DNA from: Asterias rubens
Taxonomy: Eukaryota; Echinodermata; Asteroidea; Forcipulatida; Asteriidae
Assembly: GCF_902459465.1 (NCBI RefSeq)
Contig: NC_047063.1
Coordinates: 6,200,001-6,264,000, forward strand
Direction: 5' to 3'
DNA: 64,000 bases
Made by a program: the position numbers and the translations under genes. The notes below the pieces were generated by a model. It was given only the letters and a program-made list of their open reading frames with translations. It had not been told where the DNA came from and did no database searches. Numbering within the stretch: the stretch's first letter is position 1; every line of letters begins with the position of its first letter. Below are positions 1 to 10,900 of this stretch, one piece after another.

Positions 1-3000
1 CCGATAAATGTCTGTCTAATAAATTGCCCTGGTGTAGCGTTCGAGTTTTGGGGGAAAATTGCCGTTGTTTGGGGCTAAAAAGTTTCGGGGAAAAGTTGTT
101 GAGTTTTGGGCAAAAATGTTTAAATGTTAAGATTGTCCAAACTCCGTCTGTATTATAAATTGCTGTTTTGTAACATTTGAGTATTGGTGGATTTTTTTAA
201 ATAAATATTAAGAATGTCCGTCGTTGTGTAGCGTTCGAGTTTTGGGGAAAATTTGCCATTGTCTGGGGAAAAAAGGTTGAGGAAAAGTTGCCGTTGTTTG
301 GGGAAAAAAGTTGTCCAAACTCTTTCTGCGTGTTTTTGGCACTTTTGAGTTTTGGGGAACATTTTTGGGGAAGACGTCAGTTCGAACTGAATGTTTTCAA
401 TAATATTGCGGTTGTGGACATTAATAGTTGTCTTTACTTTTATTCCGTCAGTAAAAAATGTCCGTACTCCGTCTTTTAATAAGTTGCCGTTTGAGATATT
501 GATTAAACATTTCTTTTGAAGGGTAAAGAGGTCCTAACTCTGTCTGTAATTGTCGTATGAGACGTTCGAGTGTTGGAGAAAACAATAATGTAGTTTATTG
601 ATTAGTAGAATATTCGACGAGCTATGTTTTAATAATAATTGCCGTTGTGGGACATTTCCAAGTACAGTGTTTTAATTGTAAAAAGGTCAATACTCCGCCG
701 TGAATAACGATGCTCTTTTGGGACTTGAAACACATTTTTTTTTAAGGGGAAGACGTCAGTTCGAACTGAATGTTTTCAATAGAATTGCGGTTGTGGGACA
801 TTTACAGTTGGCTTTACTTTTATTTCAACAGTGGGAATGTCCGTACTCTGTCTTTAATAAGTTGCCGTTTTGAGATATTGATAACAGTCAATTTTTTTTG
901 AAGGGTTAATAAGGTCCGAACTCCGTCTGTAATTGCCGTATGAGACATTAGAGTATTGGAGAAAAAAATAGTGTTTATTATTTAGTAAGAATGTCAAAAC
1001 GAACTCACATGTTTTTAATAATAATCGACGTTGTGGGACATTTCCATATTTGTAAACTATTGAGTATTTGAGAACAATTTTTTTTAAGGGTAGGAAGGTC
1101 CGAACTCCTCCTTTTGATAATATTGCCATTATGGCATATTTTCAAATTGGAAAAAATATTGTAAAAGTGTAGAATGTCCGAAGTTGTTATTGTTACAATA
1201 CTATATTATTGCCGTTGTGGGATATTTTTTTATAATGTTCACTCCGTTACAAAGTTGACCTTGCAACAAGGGAGATTTTGCAGGGCAGTCACTATCACTC
1301 AGGGACCTACATGTATTTTAGAATTACATTCAGCATATACAACGCAGTTGTAAGTAATATTATGCTTCTGTCAATGATGGCTCATTGAAAACGGATCGGC
1401 ATACGACAATAAACGTTGATGTTGCTGGGAATGCTGGCAACCAGTAGTGGCTAGTGTATCATTACAACACCAGATAAGACCCACAGCAAGTGCATCACAG
1501 ACAATGCACACCAGGAGGTGTTTAAATAAAGCATGCGGGGGAGGCCCCCCATTGTTTAAATTGTTAGAGATGGCCACTTGGCTTTGGGACCAGTCAGCTA
1601 AACCAAAAAGAGGTGCATATGCAGCTTTATACATGTATGTGGGAAGGAGTTGTTGGTGGTGGGTTTACGAGAGGGTAAATTATCATACTGGTAGTCACGG
1701 CCCATAGGAGTTTTTCCAATGAGTACCATAATACAGGATGAGGGTCGTTTCAAATAGGACATACAGGGGAAAGTATTGAGTGCTGGCTAATTTATATTAA
1801 AAATAGAGTGTAGTGATGAGGGAGCGCAGCGTTTTCACCAACTGAACGTTTTTTAGTGGGTGCAACGAAGTGTTATAGGCTAAAGTACTATTATTGTATC
1901 TGTTAAAAAACACCAGGCCTCTAATTACGAAACACATTTCAAGGCACTACCGCATTGTTATTCACAGCAGAGTATTGACCTTTTTACAGTTAAAAAAAGT
2001 TTGTACATGGAAATGTCCCACAACGGACACAATCTACTAACTAATAAACAACATCAACTTTTTATCCAATACTCGAACGTCTCATACGGCAATTACAGAC
2101 GGAGTTCGGACCTTCTTACCCCTTTAAAACAACTGTTACCAATGTCTAAAATGGAAGACGGAGTTCGGACACTCTTACTGTTAAAATAAAATTAAAGCCA
2201 AATGCTTTCGTCCCACAACAGCAATATTATTGAAAACATTCAGTTCAAACTGACGTCTTCCCCTTAAAAAATGTTCCCAAATACTCAAAAGTCCCAAAAC
2301 GGCAATTGGTTATTCACGACGGAGTACCAACATTTTACAATCAAAAAAATTTTGGTACATGGAAATATGCCACAACGACGATTATTATTAAACATGGGAG
2401 TTCGTCGGACATTCTTATTAAATTAATAAACAACATTATTGTTTTCTCCAATACTTGAACGTCTCATACGGCAATTACAGAGTTAGGACCTCCTTACCCT
2501 TTAAAAATTGTGTATCAATGTCTCAAAACGGCAACTTATTGAAGACGGAGTACGGACATTCTTACTGTTGAAATAAAATTAAAGCCAACTGCTTATCGTC
2601 TCACAACAGCAATATTATTGAAAACATTCAGTTAGAACTGAACGTCTTCTCCTTAAAAAAATGTTCCCAAATACTCAAAAGTCCCAAAACAGCAAGGAGT
2701 ACAGACAAAAAGGTTGTATGTGGAAACGGCGATTATTATTAAAAACATGGGAGTTCGTCGAAAATTCTTACTATTTTAACAAAGAATATTGGAAGTCTCA
2801 AACTGCAACAACAGACAGGAGTTTGGAGCCTGGAGCCACTCCTAGCCTCACAGTAAGTGACAACTTCCCCTTAGATGTGCCGCACCTGTTCGTCGAAAAT
2901 TCTTACTATTTTAACAAAGAATATTGGAAGTCTCAAACTGCAACAACAGACAGGAGTTTGGAGCCTGGAGCCACTCCTAGCCTCACATTAAGTGACAACT

Positions 3001-3030
3001 TCCCCTTAGATGTGCCGCAATTGTAACTAC
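1..3030. repeat. ~3 kb imperfect palindrome with repetitive arms
   Basis: The left arm (1-1250) repeats short phrases such as GTCCGAACTCCGTCTGTAAT and GCCGTTTTGAGATATTGAT, spaced by A/T-rich spacers. The right arm (about 1980-3020) carries the reverse complements, for example ATTACAGACGGAGTTCGGAC. The centre (1250-1960) is unrelated and contains no recognised gene. The arms are degenerate internal tandem repeats, so this looks like a foldback-type transposon or an inverted satellite block whose left end lies outside the window. ORFs in the arms are short and shadow the repeats; I do not call them genes. Confidence 0.6.
2754..3023 (+). repeat. 135-bp tandem duplication (2 copies)
   Basis: Two near-identical 135-bp units lie head to tail at 2754-2888 and 2889-3023. 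The unit length is a multiple of three, so an open frame (2661-3026) runs through both and encodes a duplicated 45-residue block with motifs such as NKEYWKSQ and SLEPGATPSL. There is no start context, splice site or family match that I recognise. It sits at the right end of the 1-3 kb palindrome. I treat it as a recent local duplication, not a gene. Confidence 0.75.
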
Positions 3031-3590
3031 ATTATAAAATTGCTACACTTTGTTGTAACTTGTTAGAAAGTATAACAAGGCTTCAATGTTTTGCTTTATA
3101 TGCCTCTGCTCTCATTATTGGTCAACACTGACACTTCTTGTGTTTAGTTCATTTGTAATAACTTTCAAGAAGACGATCCCTGACATTGTCCTTGCATTGT
3201 GCAGCGCTTTTTTCGTTTCGTGGGTACTCGATAGTTTCGCGGGTCCTCGCTTGTTTGTCTCGTATAGCTGCTTTCCAACTGAACGTGGGATCCCTCGTCT
3301 CGAGAGGCGCCCTCGTTTGATTGACAAACGAGCTAGCTTCCCTCACGCGTAGCAAGTAGGGGCACACATTGCCGGTCTCGCTTGTCTCGGTCCCTCAGTG
3401 CCTCGATGGCAACTAAAGGGCTGTACTGTATAACAGACTTTAGTTATGTATGAGAACTCATAGACAAATTGGAGTAAAGGACCGAGTGGGTTCTGAAAAC
3501 TCTCACTTCTAGCTGGTCACCAAACTTGGCATCTCTGACTTTGACGCTTGTGAATTACACCAGATACCAGCCTCGAGTGGCTGTCTTAAA
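3030..3590. other. No recognised gene; GC-richer patch
   Basis: Single-copy-looking sequence. About 3180-3420 is richer in CpG and contains short inverted words (GGATCCCTCGTCTCGAGAGG region). Overlapping ORFs on both strands in this patch have no recognisable domain. I see no repeat family and no splice-flanked exon. Confidence 0.4.
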
Positions 3591-3593
3591 AAT

Positions 3594-3785
3594 TATTTTG
3601 GTGACATTCTTTTTTTTATATACTAATTATCAAAAACTACAGCACCTCAGAAAGCAATTTTAAGAGAAGCTTCCTACAATCATTATCTACAAACTGTGTA
3701 AGTTTAATGTCAGTCCGTGGACATAGTGTTTTGTATCCTACAAAAAGTAGGCCCTACCCAAAACCTTTAAGGGAATGCAACTTGT
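3594..3785 (+). mobile_element. Fragment of TTAA-flanked palindromic MITE (family A), right arm
   Basis: This matches the right half of the elements at 14372-14779 and 24044-24480. It carries the shared phrases AAAACTACAGCACCTCAG, GAAGCTT-CTAC-ATCATTATCT and the terminal CCTTTAAGGG. The left half is absent. Confidence 0.65.
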
Positions 3786-3799
3786 AATTTCAGATATTA

Positions 3800-3960
3800 A
3801 ATGTTGTAAACCACAAAGGAAACTGACTGGCTGAATTTAAATGATTTGGGGTTAAACAAAAAAAAATTGGTTGAAGTGGGACTCGAACCAACGACCTGCA
3901 GATTAATGTGCCAGCACTATTCAATGTACATGTAGTTCAGAATCTTACTATCTGGGCCCG
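3800..3960 (-). mobile_element. tRNA-derived inverted element, half copy
   Basis: Begins ACCACAAAGGAAACTGACTG and continues through GGGGTTAAACAAA into a reverse-complement tRNA-like 3' half (GGGACTCGAACCAACGACCT, a B box read on the minus strand). It is the left arm of the element seen complete at 41660-42003. It is degenerate and ends without the second arm. Confidence 0.65.
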
Positions 3961-4575
3961 ATACTGTGTGTATTTTCCATCCTTGTATCACTGATACTAG
4001 TATTATTCTGCATTAATAAATACCTTGGACGTTTTCAAGTCTCTGATTGGTAAAAACCCGGTCACGTGGGGTGTATTAACGGGCGGTATAAAGACCGGCT
4101 TTGGAAAAAAGCGATTTAAAACTGGCCCCTAAATCAGCATACGTTGTGTAAAACTAGTTTGCGCGTTGCATGCACTGTATTGCAAACTTAATTATATTCA
4201 TGTTAGTTTCAATGCAACTTTGCACACTTGCGCGTACAAGCTGAAAATGTATCAATTTTGAGATAACAGGTGCGCGTGTATAAACTCATTTGTCCATAAT
4301 GGTCTTGTTTACAGCGACATGCTACATGGACGCTGAGCTCATGCACGCGTTTTTAACGCCAATCATTTGCCTCCTTTGACCCCAGTGAGGACGCTGAACA
4401 TACCATTATTTAAAAGAGTCACTGGTCTCATAGTATCGGTAATGTGATTAACGCACGGAAGAGACGGGAACCATCAAAGGCTAAAATATGGCCCCTGAAC
4501 ATGTCTGGAAGTATCGCCGGGAGAAAAGTAAAAAAAATTGGAAAATTTTAGCCGTTTATTTCGTCAAAAAGGTAT
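3960..4575. other. Unassigned intergenic sequence
   Basis: No exon, RNA gene or repeat family recognised. It contains moderately GC-rich stretches with several GCGC and CACG words (4060-4480). Confidence 0.3.
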
Positions 4576-4581
4576 TTATTA

Positions 4582-4755
4582 ATGGGAATAACAGTGTTCG
4601 GACCCGGTCTTCACTGCGCAGTAATGACCTTGGTTGGTGGCTGGCGCTGTAAACGGACCTCGCCTCTTGCTCATTCCGTTAACAGTGCCAGCCACCAACC
4701 CGGTCATTACCACGCAGTGAAGACCGGGTCATCGCATTGTTATTCCCTAATTAGT
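4582..4755. mobile_element. Short foldback MITE
   Basis: Nearly perfect palindrome. The left arm GGGAATAACAGTGTTCGGAC, then CCGGTCTTCACTGCG and GGTTGGTGGCTGGC, is matched in reverse by the right arm ending GCATTGTTATTCCC. The arms are about 75 bp with a very short loop. TAAT occurs at both outer edges and may be the target duplication. The ORF across it is a by-product. Confidence 0.8.
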
Positions 4756-4839
4756 ACATGGTGGGCTATTTTCTGTGGGAAGATTACCCTCAGTAGGGAC
4801 ACCTAATCTACTCATAAAATACCAGCCTCATAACAGTTC

Positions 4840-6640
4840 TCCCTTGTACCGTATTTTCCTGCGGACAAGGCACAGGACGCTAAAATGACCAAACAAAATT
4901 CAAACGTCAGCAGACAAGGCGCACCGCCGCACAAGGCGCACGTGTAACCGCACACAAAAGCGCCACCCGGTGTCGGTACATTGACACAAAGACGTAATTT
5001 GCTGCCTTTGAGAACCTACGTATACCGACCTTTATCCAATCAACCAACGCTGTATATTGTTAATAACATAAAGTCCGGCCCAATCAGCGGGCAGAAACCA
5101 TGGTCCACGCACTGTCTGAAGTTAATTTTATTTGCAACATGAACACAATGCCTCCCTGGACATCCGATGTCCCACACAACGAGGATCCTTGCTGATACAG
5201 ATACGTAGCGTGTGTGTGTAGTAATGTATCCGCCAGCCGGGATGTCAGCATGCACATTAATAATATGCACATGTACACTGTGGATTGCGCTGCTCAATCT
5301 CGAGATAGCACAACAGATGTTGGAGACATCATGTGGGCACCGTATTGAGCGATGTTCGCCAACGGGTTGCACTACGCCCTCGCATTTGCGCTGCCTGGAA
5401 ATGTGCCAAAATTCCCACGTGACTGTGCGGATCCCAAGCATGCCCAGACACGTCGAGTCTTGTCTCAATGCGTTTATTGCTGGTTCGCATAGTTTTTACC
5501 AATAGAGGGTGATTAACTTCACGCTTTAACATTGTTCCAAAACGCCCTCTAGCGTTCAATGTTTCTTGTATTTATTGTCACACCCACAGTAACAACGACT
5601 ATAGGCGTGATATCTGCTTGTGTGTTGCGTGATTAAATTTACAGACCTCGGAACGGTTGCGTTTTGGGGCTAATTTTCTGTGTCATTTTGAGAGATTTTT
5701 CGAATCTGAACTTGGATATCGTTGATTTTACTGGCAAGTTTCATGCAAGGGCAAGCATGATTTTAACAACCGTTCCTTCCCGAAGTTTTGAAGCAATGAA
5801 ATAATTCAATAAAATAAAATGTGGTTTCTTCCCTACTTTGTTTGGCTAGTGTTGTATTATTTTATTTGGCCTTACAAACAAATACAAATCATATCCTAGT
5901 AAGATAATGCTACGTTCCCATAATACTTTTTAAAAGCAAACGTCTAAAAAGAGGCAATAAATATTAATACGATTTGAACGTTTAACAATAATATAAAACT
6001 CTCACCTACCAAAGATGACAGTTAATTTCCCAAAGCACTTATCAATCACAAAGGTCTATAAACTAAAGAGGCAAATACAAAAATAAATTATTACCCCATC
6101 CTTCATGTCCTTTTAAATAATACGTTCAGCCTAAAAGCACACTTCAGAGATCGCTGTTCTCTACAATCATGGATGACCCCTCAATGCTACAATAAAAACC
6201 CTCAAAGTTTAGCGGTTGGGTGAATGACGTTTGTATGAAGTTATTGACTGTCAATCGTTTTCGGAACAAATACCCAGCCACACAGAAAAACGTTTGTACA
6301 CCGCCGACGTCTGTTGGACCGAAAGCTAGACGCATTGCGGCATTAATGGAATGAAAGCACGGTCATGGGGAATAAACACGTTGCAGCATTGTTGGAATAA
6401 TTGGCCCGTCTGGGGGATTGCGACATTGTTCGAAAGAAAATATGGTCTCAGTGTCTGAATAGCCTTGCTCGACCGCATTATTGAGTAAAGATTCTTCACA
6501 CAAAGATCGTTGATTTGAACTGGACATGAAGGTATTTTTTATTTTTACGCAGTGATCATAAAAAAAAAAATCGTCAGCAGACAAGGCGCACCGAAAGATA
6601 AGACGCATCGGTGTTTTGGGGGTCTAAAAAGTCAGATAAG
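4840..6640. other. Possible decayed element plus unassigned ORF region
   Basis: The phrase GTCAGCAGACAAGGCGCACC occurs near both ends in the same orientation (about 4910 and 6575), next to tracts typical of transposon ends. Between them, 5040-5560 has overlapping ORFs on both strands (up to 142 codons on the minus strand). I cannot assign these to a family and they have no flanking splice sites that I trust. The rest (5560-6560) is A/T-rich and featureless. Confidence 0.3.
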
Positions 6641-7066
6641 GTAACCACACCTTTGTATGCTTTTATGGGAAAAGGGGAGAGTTCTTTAGATTTGTGGCAA
6701 TCATGCATCCCATTGGAATTGCATTTTAAAGGTTGTCGGAGGTGATAATTTTCTTAATTGAATAGGAAATCCCTAGTATACCTTAACCCACTTTGGGTAA
6801 AATCTATAACATTTTGTGGTTGAAAAGCATATTTTTCTATTTATGTACCATATGTATACAGACATTTTGTCTTGTGATCATGCATTTGAATGTTTGTTGA
6901 AGATATGTATTTTTCTTTAAGCTCAACAAACAATAAACTTGAACAATAATTTAACCAAGATATGAGCACAAACAACAATGTTTGCAGGGTCTTTCCTGTG
7001 CACCTTGAGTGGAAACAAGGTCTAATAACAGTGACCACTACATGCAGTCTTACTGCTACTCCCATT
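6640..7066. other. No recognised feature
   Basis: A/T-rich sequence between a possible decayed element and the foldback element at 7076. I see no exon, tRNA-like box pair or repeat match. Confidence 0.4.
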
Positions 7067-7075
7067 ACTATATGC

Positions 7076-7776
7076 GGGTCGCACTAAATACCGACAACTC
7101 ATGACCCCTCACGACAACTCACGACAACAATTTTTAAATGCACTTTAACAGAACATTTGAACATAAGTCAATCGTTAAATATATGCACAAGATGCACCCA
7201 AATCATTTTCAAACTGTTGAAAAAAATGTATTTTTTTACCCGAATTTAGTAACGAACGGTTGTATCCGCCATGTTGTCTTTCGACGCACTTGGACGATTC
7301 TATTATACCGCAGGGGTGATACAATATGCAAGATGATTATTTACCATTTTTTTTATGTATCTCATGGAGTTTAAAACAATATTATATTTAAGTTTCCCCT
7401 TTTAACTTCAAATTCCAGAGTGGCGGCTTAGTTACTAACAAGAAAGAAAAAATCAGCAGCTAAAACCAAAACAAAAAAATAAAACTCAGCCCTCAGAAAT
7501 TACCTTGCCCCCTACGGTGTACTAGAATTGTCCAAGTACGTTGAAAGACAACTTGGCGAATATTTCCATTCGTTACTAAATTCTGGGTAAAAAACACCTT
7601 TTTTACAGTTAAAAAAACAATTTTTTCAACTGTTTGAAAGTGGTTTAGATGCATATGATTCTTGTACACTTATTTAACGGTTGAATTATGTTCAAATGTT
7701 CTGTTAAAGTGCATTTAAAAAATTGTTATCGCGAGTTGTCGTGAGGGGTCGTGAGTTGTCGGTATTTAGTGCGACC
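7076..7776. mobile_element. ~700 bp foldback element with 9-bp TSD (copy 1)
   Basis: The ends are GGGTCGCACTAAATACCGAC on the left and the inverse, ending AGTGCGACC, on the right. The arms are several hundred bp (shared phrases TTTAAATGCACTTTAACAG and GAACATTTGAAC). The 9-bp direct repeat ACTATATGC flanks the element at 7067-7075 and 7777-7785. Long inverted repeats with a 9-bp TSD are typical of Mutator-like elements; the family assignment is an inference. There is no transposase ORF, so it is non-autonomous. A second copy lies at 53637-54303. Confidence 0.85.
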
Positions 7777-7986
7777 ACTATATGCTATTTCAATGAAAGA
7801 CACTAAAGACACTGTTGCCAGTTTTGTTCCTGCCTGCATGACTGAAGGCCCTATTTTGTACTTGCTTCAGGACACTTTTTGCTTATGGAAAGTGTCACCA
7901 AGCATAGTTTTTATACAAATTATTGTATGTTATGGAAAGTTATTTTTACAATGGTTTGTAGAAGTATTCCTTAACAGAAGTGACAG

Positions 7987-10900
7987 ACATTGATCAGTTG
8001 AGCCGCATCATGGATCTAACTGGTACACCTGATGATGAAATCCTTGCCAAAATCCAGAGTGAAGATGTAAGTATACACATAACCATGTACAAGAGTAACA
8101 CTACGCTGGACAAAAAAAGTAGGCCATATTGCACATCATATAAGTTGTCTCATTTTTTTAAATAAAATATCTGAAAGATTAATAAAAAAAGGAGTTGTAG
8201 GAGTACGATAAAAATTGTGCTAATTCTTTTCTGTGGAGAATTAATTTTTATTAAACATTTTCAACAACACACCATCTTCAACAATATCTATGCGCACAAA
8301 TTGTGGACGGATGACGCACATGTATTGTACATGGTCTCAAAGTTAAATGCATGGAGCGTTCTTGGCTCATCCTTTATGTATTTCATGATTGAAAGTTCAA
8401 AATATAATAACACTTTGTCAGTGTCAACATGTCTTTCAAATCTACAACTGAAGAATAAAGTGCCTGTGCAGATTAATTTCTGGATAAACTAACCAATTTA
8501 AATAGTTTATTGACTGATAGCTGGAATGTAAACAAAAGGATGTGCTACATGTACTTTCCCGTAATACCCCGGAAGCCCATTGTTTTTGGAACCCCTAGGT
8601 CAAATTTAGAGGTCATTATGGCTAAAACAAAATAAATCTTGTCTGAGCAATGGTAACTCAAGATTGAGATTAATCTCAGCGGGGCATTTGTGTTTTGTCA
8701 ATTCTTGGGTTTTTGAAGAGATCGTGCAACGAGCAGTAACACCTATTGTTACTGTTCTGATTTGTTTTTTCAAGGTGATATTTCCCCACCACCCCCTTCT
8801 TTTTCTTCTCCTTCTTCCCCTTGTTCCCTGAAACTCTTCTCTGGAATATAACTCAAGATTGAACTGAATTGAACCTTGAAACTCATAAGACAACTGAACC
8901 TCAAAACATGTATGAAGACAGCAAAGCTGTCATGATGTTATGATGACGTCATTTCATAACTCCTGAACCACACATTAGATTAACTGGCCAGTTAATGTGC
9001 AACTCAACTCGTCAACCACACATTAGATTAACTGGCCAGTCAATGTGCAACTCAACTCGTCAACCACACATTAGATTAACTGGCCAGTCAATGTGCAACT
9101 TAACTCCTCAAGCACACATTAGATTAACTGGCCAGTCAATGTGCAACTCAACTCGTCAAGCACACATTAGATTAACTGGCCAGTTAATGTGCAACTCAAC
9201 TCGTCAACCACACATTAGATTAACTGGCCAGTCAATGTGCAACTCAACTCCTCAAGCACACATTAGATTAACTGGCCAGTCAATGTGCAACTCAACTCGT
9301 CAAGCACACATTAGATTAACTGGCCAGTCAATGTGCAACTCAACTCCTCAAGCACACATTAGATTAACTGGCCAGTCAATGTGCAACTCAACTCCTCAAG
9401 CACACATTAGATTAACTGGCCAGTCAATGTGCAACTCAACTCCTCAAGCACACATTAGATTAACTGGCCAGTCAATGTGCAACTCAACTCCTCAAGCACA
9501 CATTAGATTAACTGGCCAGTCAATGTGCAACTCAACTCCTCAAGCACACATTAGATTAACTGGCCAGTCAATGTGCAACTCAACTCCTCAAGCACACATT
9601 AGATTAACTGGCCAGTCAATGTGCAACTCAACTCCTCAAGCACACATTAGATTAACTGGCCAGTCAATGTGCAACTCAACTCCTCAAGCACACATTAGAT
9701 TAACTGGCCAGTCAATGTGCAACTCAACTCCTCAAGCACACATTAGATTAACTGGCCAGTCAATGTGCAACTCAACTCCTCAGGCACACATCAGATTAAC
9801 TGGCCAGTCAATGTGCAACTCAACTCCTCAAGCACACATTAGATTAACTGGCCAGTCAATGTGCAACTCAACTCCTCAAGCACACATTAGATTAACTGGC
9901 CAGTCAATGTGCAACTCAACTCCTCAAGCACACATTAGATTAACTGGCCAGTCAATGTGCAACTCAACTCCTCAAGCACACATTAGATTAACTGGCCAGT
10001 CAATGTGCAACTCAACTCCTCAAGCATACATTAGATTAACTGGCCAGTCAATGTGCAACTCAAAGAGAGAATTCATCAAGTGTCTAGGTTCAGGAGCATA
10101 CCACAATCACAGGTGATATGCCGAGTGCAAAACTACTATACTATGTGAGGAAAATCACTGAGCGCCTCTATACCATTCACAACCAAAGCTGTTCACTCCT
10201 CTGTAAATAAGCAACTGTCTTGGCCTCTTTAAGAGATTGAATGAAGTAAAGCAAGTTTAATTTTAGAGCCGAAATCCCTGCGTTGGTCACTAGTGTGGGA
10301 AAATCCTAGGCGTCTTAACATATATAACATAAACACTTTGCCCTGTAAAGTAGTTTGTGCATGAGAAAAGTACCTGCCCACTACTACCAAAAGTGGAGAC
10401 GGAGATCTATGCTCCAATATCAGGTTACATTAGTACTTCTCAAGTGACATTGCAGAAAAAAATGATCTGGTATGGTAGTCGTTCTAAAATCTTTATTCAA
10501 CAGTTCAACAGTTGAAATTGCATTTATATGCAAAGACCTTATTCATCCAAACAAAAGCATGATGAATGTGTGCGAGCAGTCCTGCGTTGACTAATTTAAG
10601 TTCTCATCCGCTATAAAATTTTAGTTTGGAGAACACTTCATCAAGTTTTTGGGCCACGTGATAGATGCAGTATGAATAGTATGCAGACACACACAAAACT
10701 GCTGCCATCACAGAATATCATCCAACATCACTGAGGTCCAGAGATTCATTGGAATGGTCAACTAACTTGAGAAATTAATGGAGCCATTGCACTAGTTCCT
10801 CATGAAGGACACAGCTTCAGTTGTTCTGCTTTAGCTTTAAGACGATGGGAAACCATTGAGAAGTAACCATTCGCTCCAACCTGGGGTTGTGAGAAGTTCT

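Noticed and set aside
1371..1707. ORFs of 86-87 codons on both strands
   Set aside because: No family signal; lies in the centre of the 1-3 kb palindrome.
5040..5560. 142-codon minus-strand ORF and overlapping plus-strand ORFs
   Set aside because: No domain recognised, no splice context, both strands open equally; likely GC composition.
8995..10116. 373-codon repeat protein as a confirmed gene
   Set aside because: Sits in the p38 intron, has no splice or promoter evidence, and any 48-bp repeat with one stop-free frame gives such an ORF. Kept only as a minisatellite and a finding.
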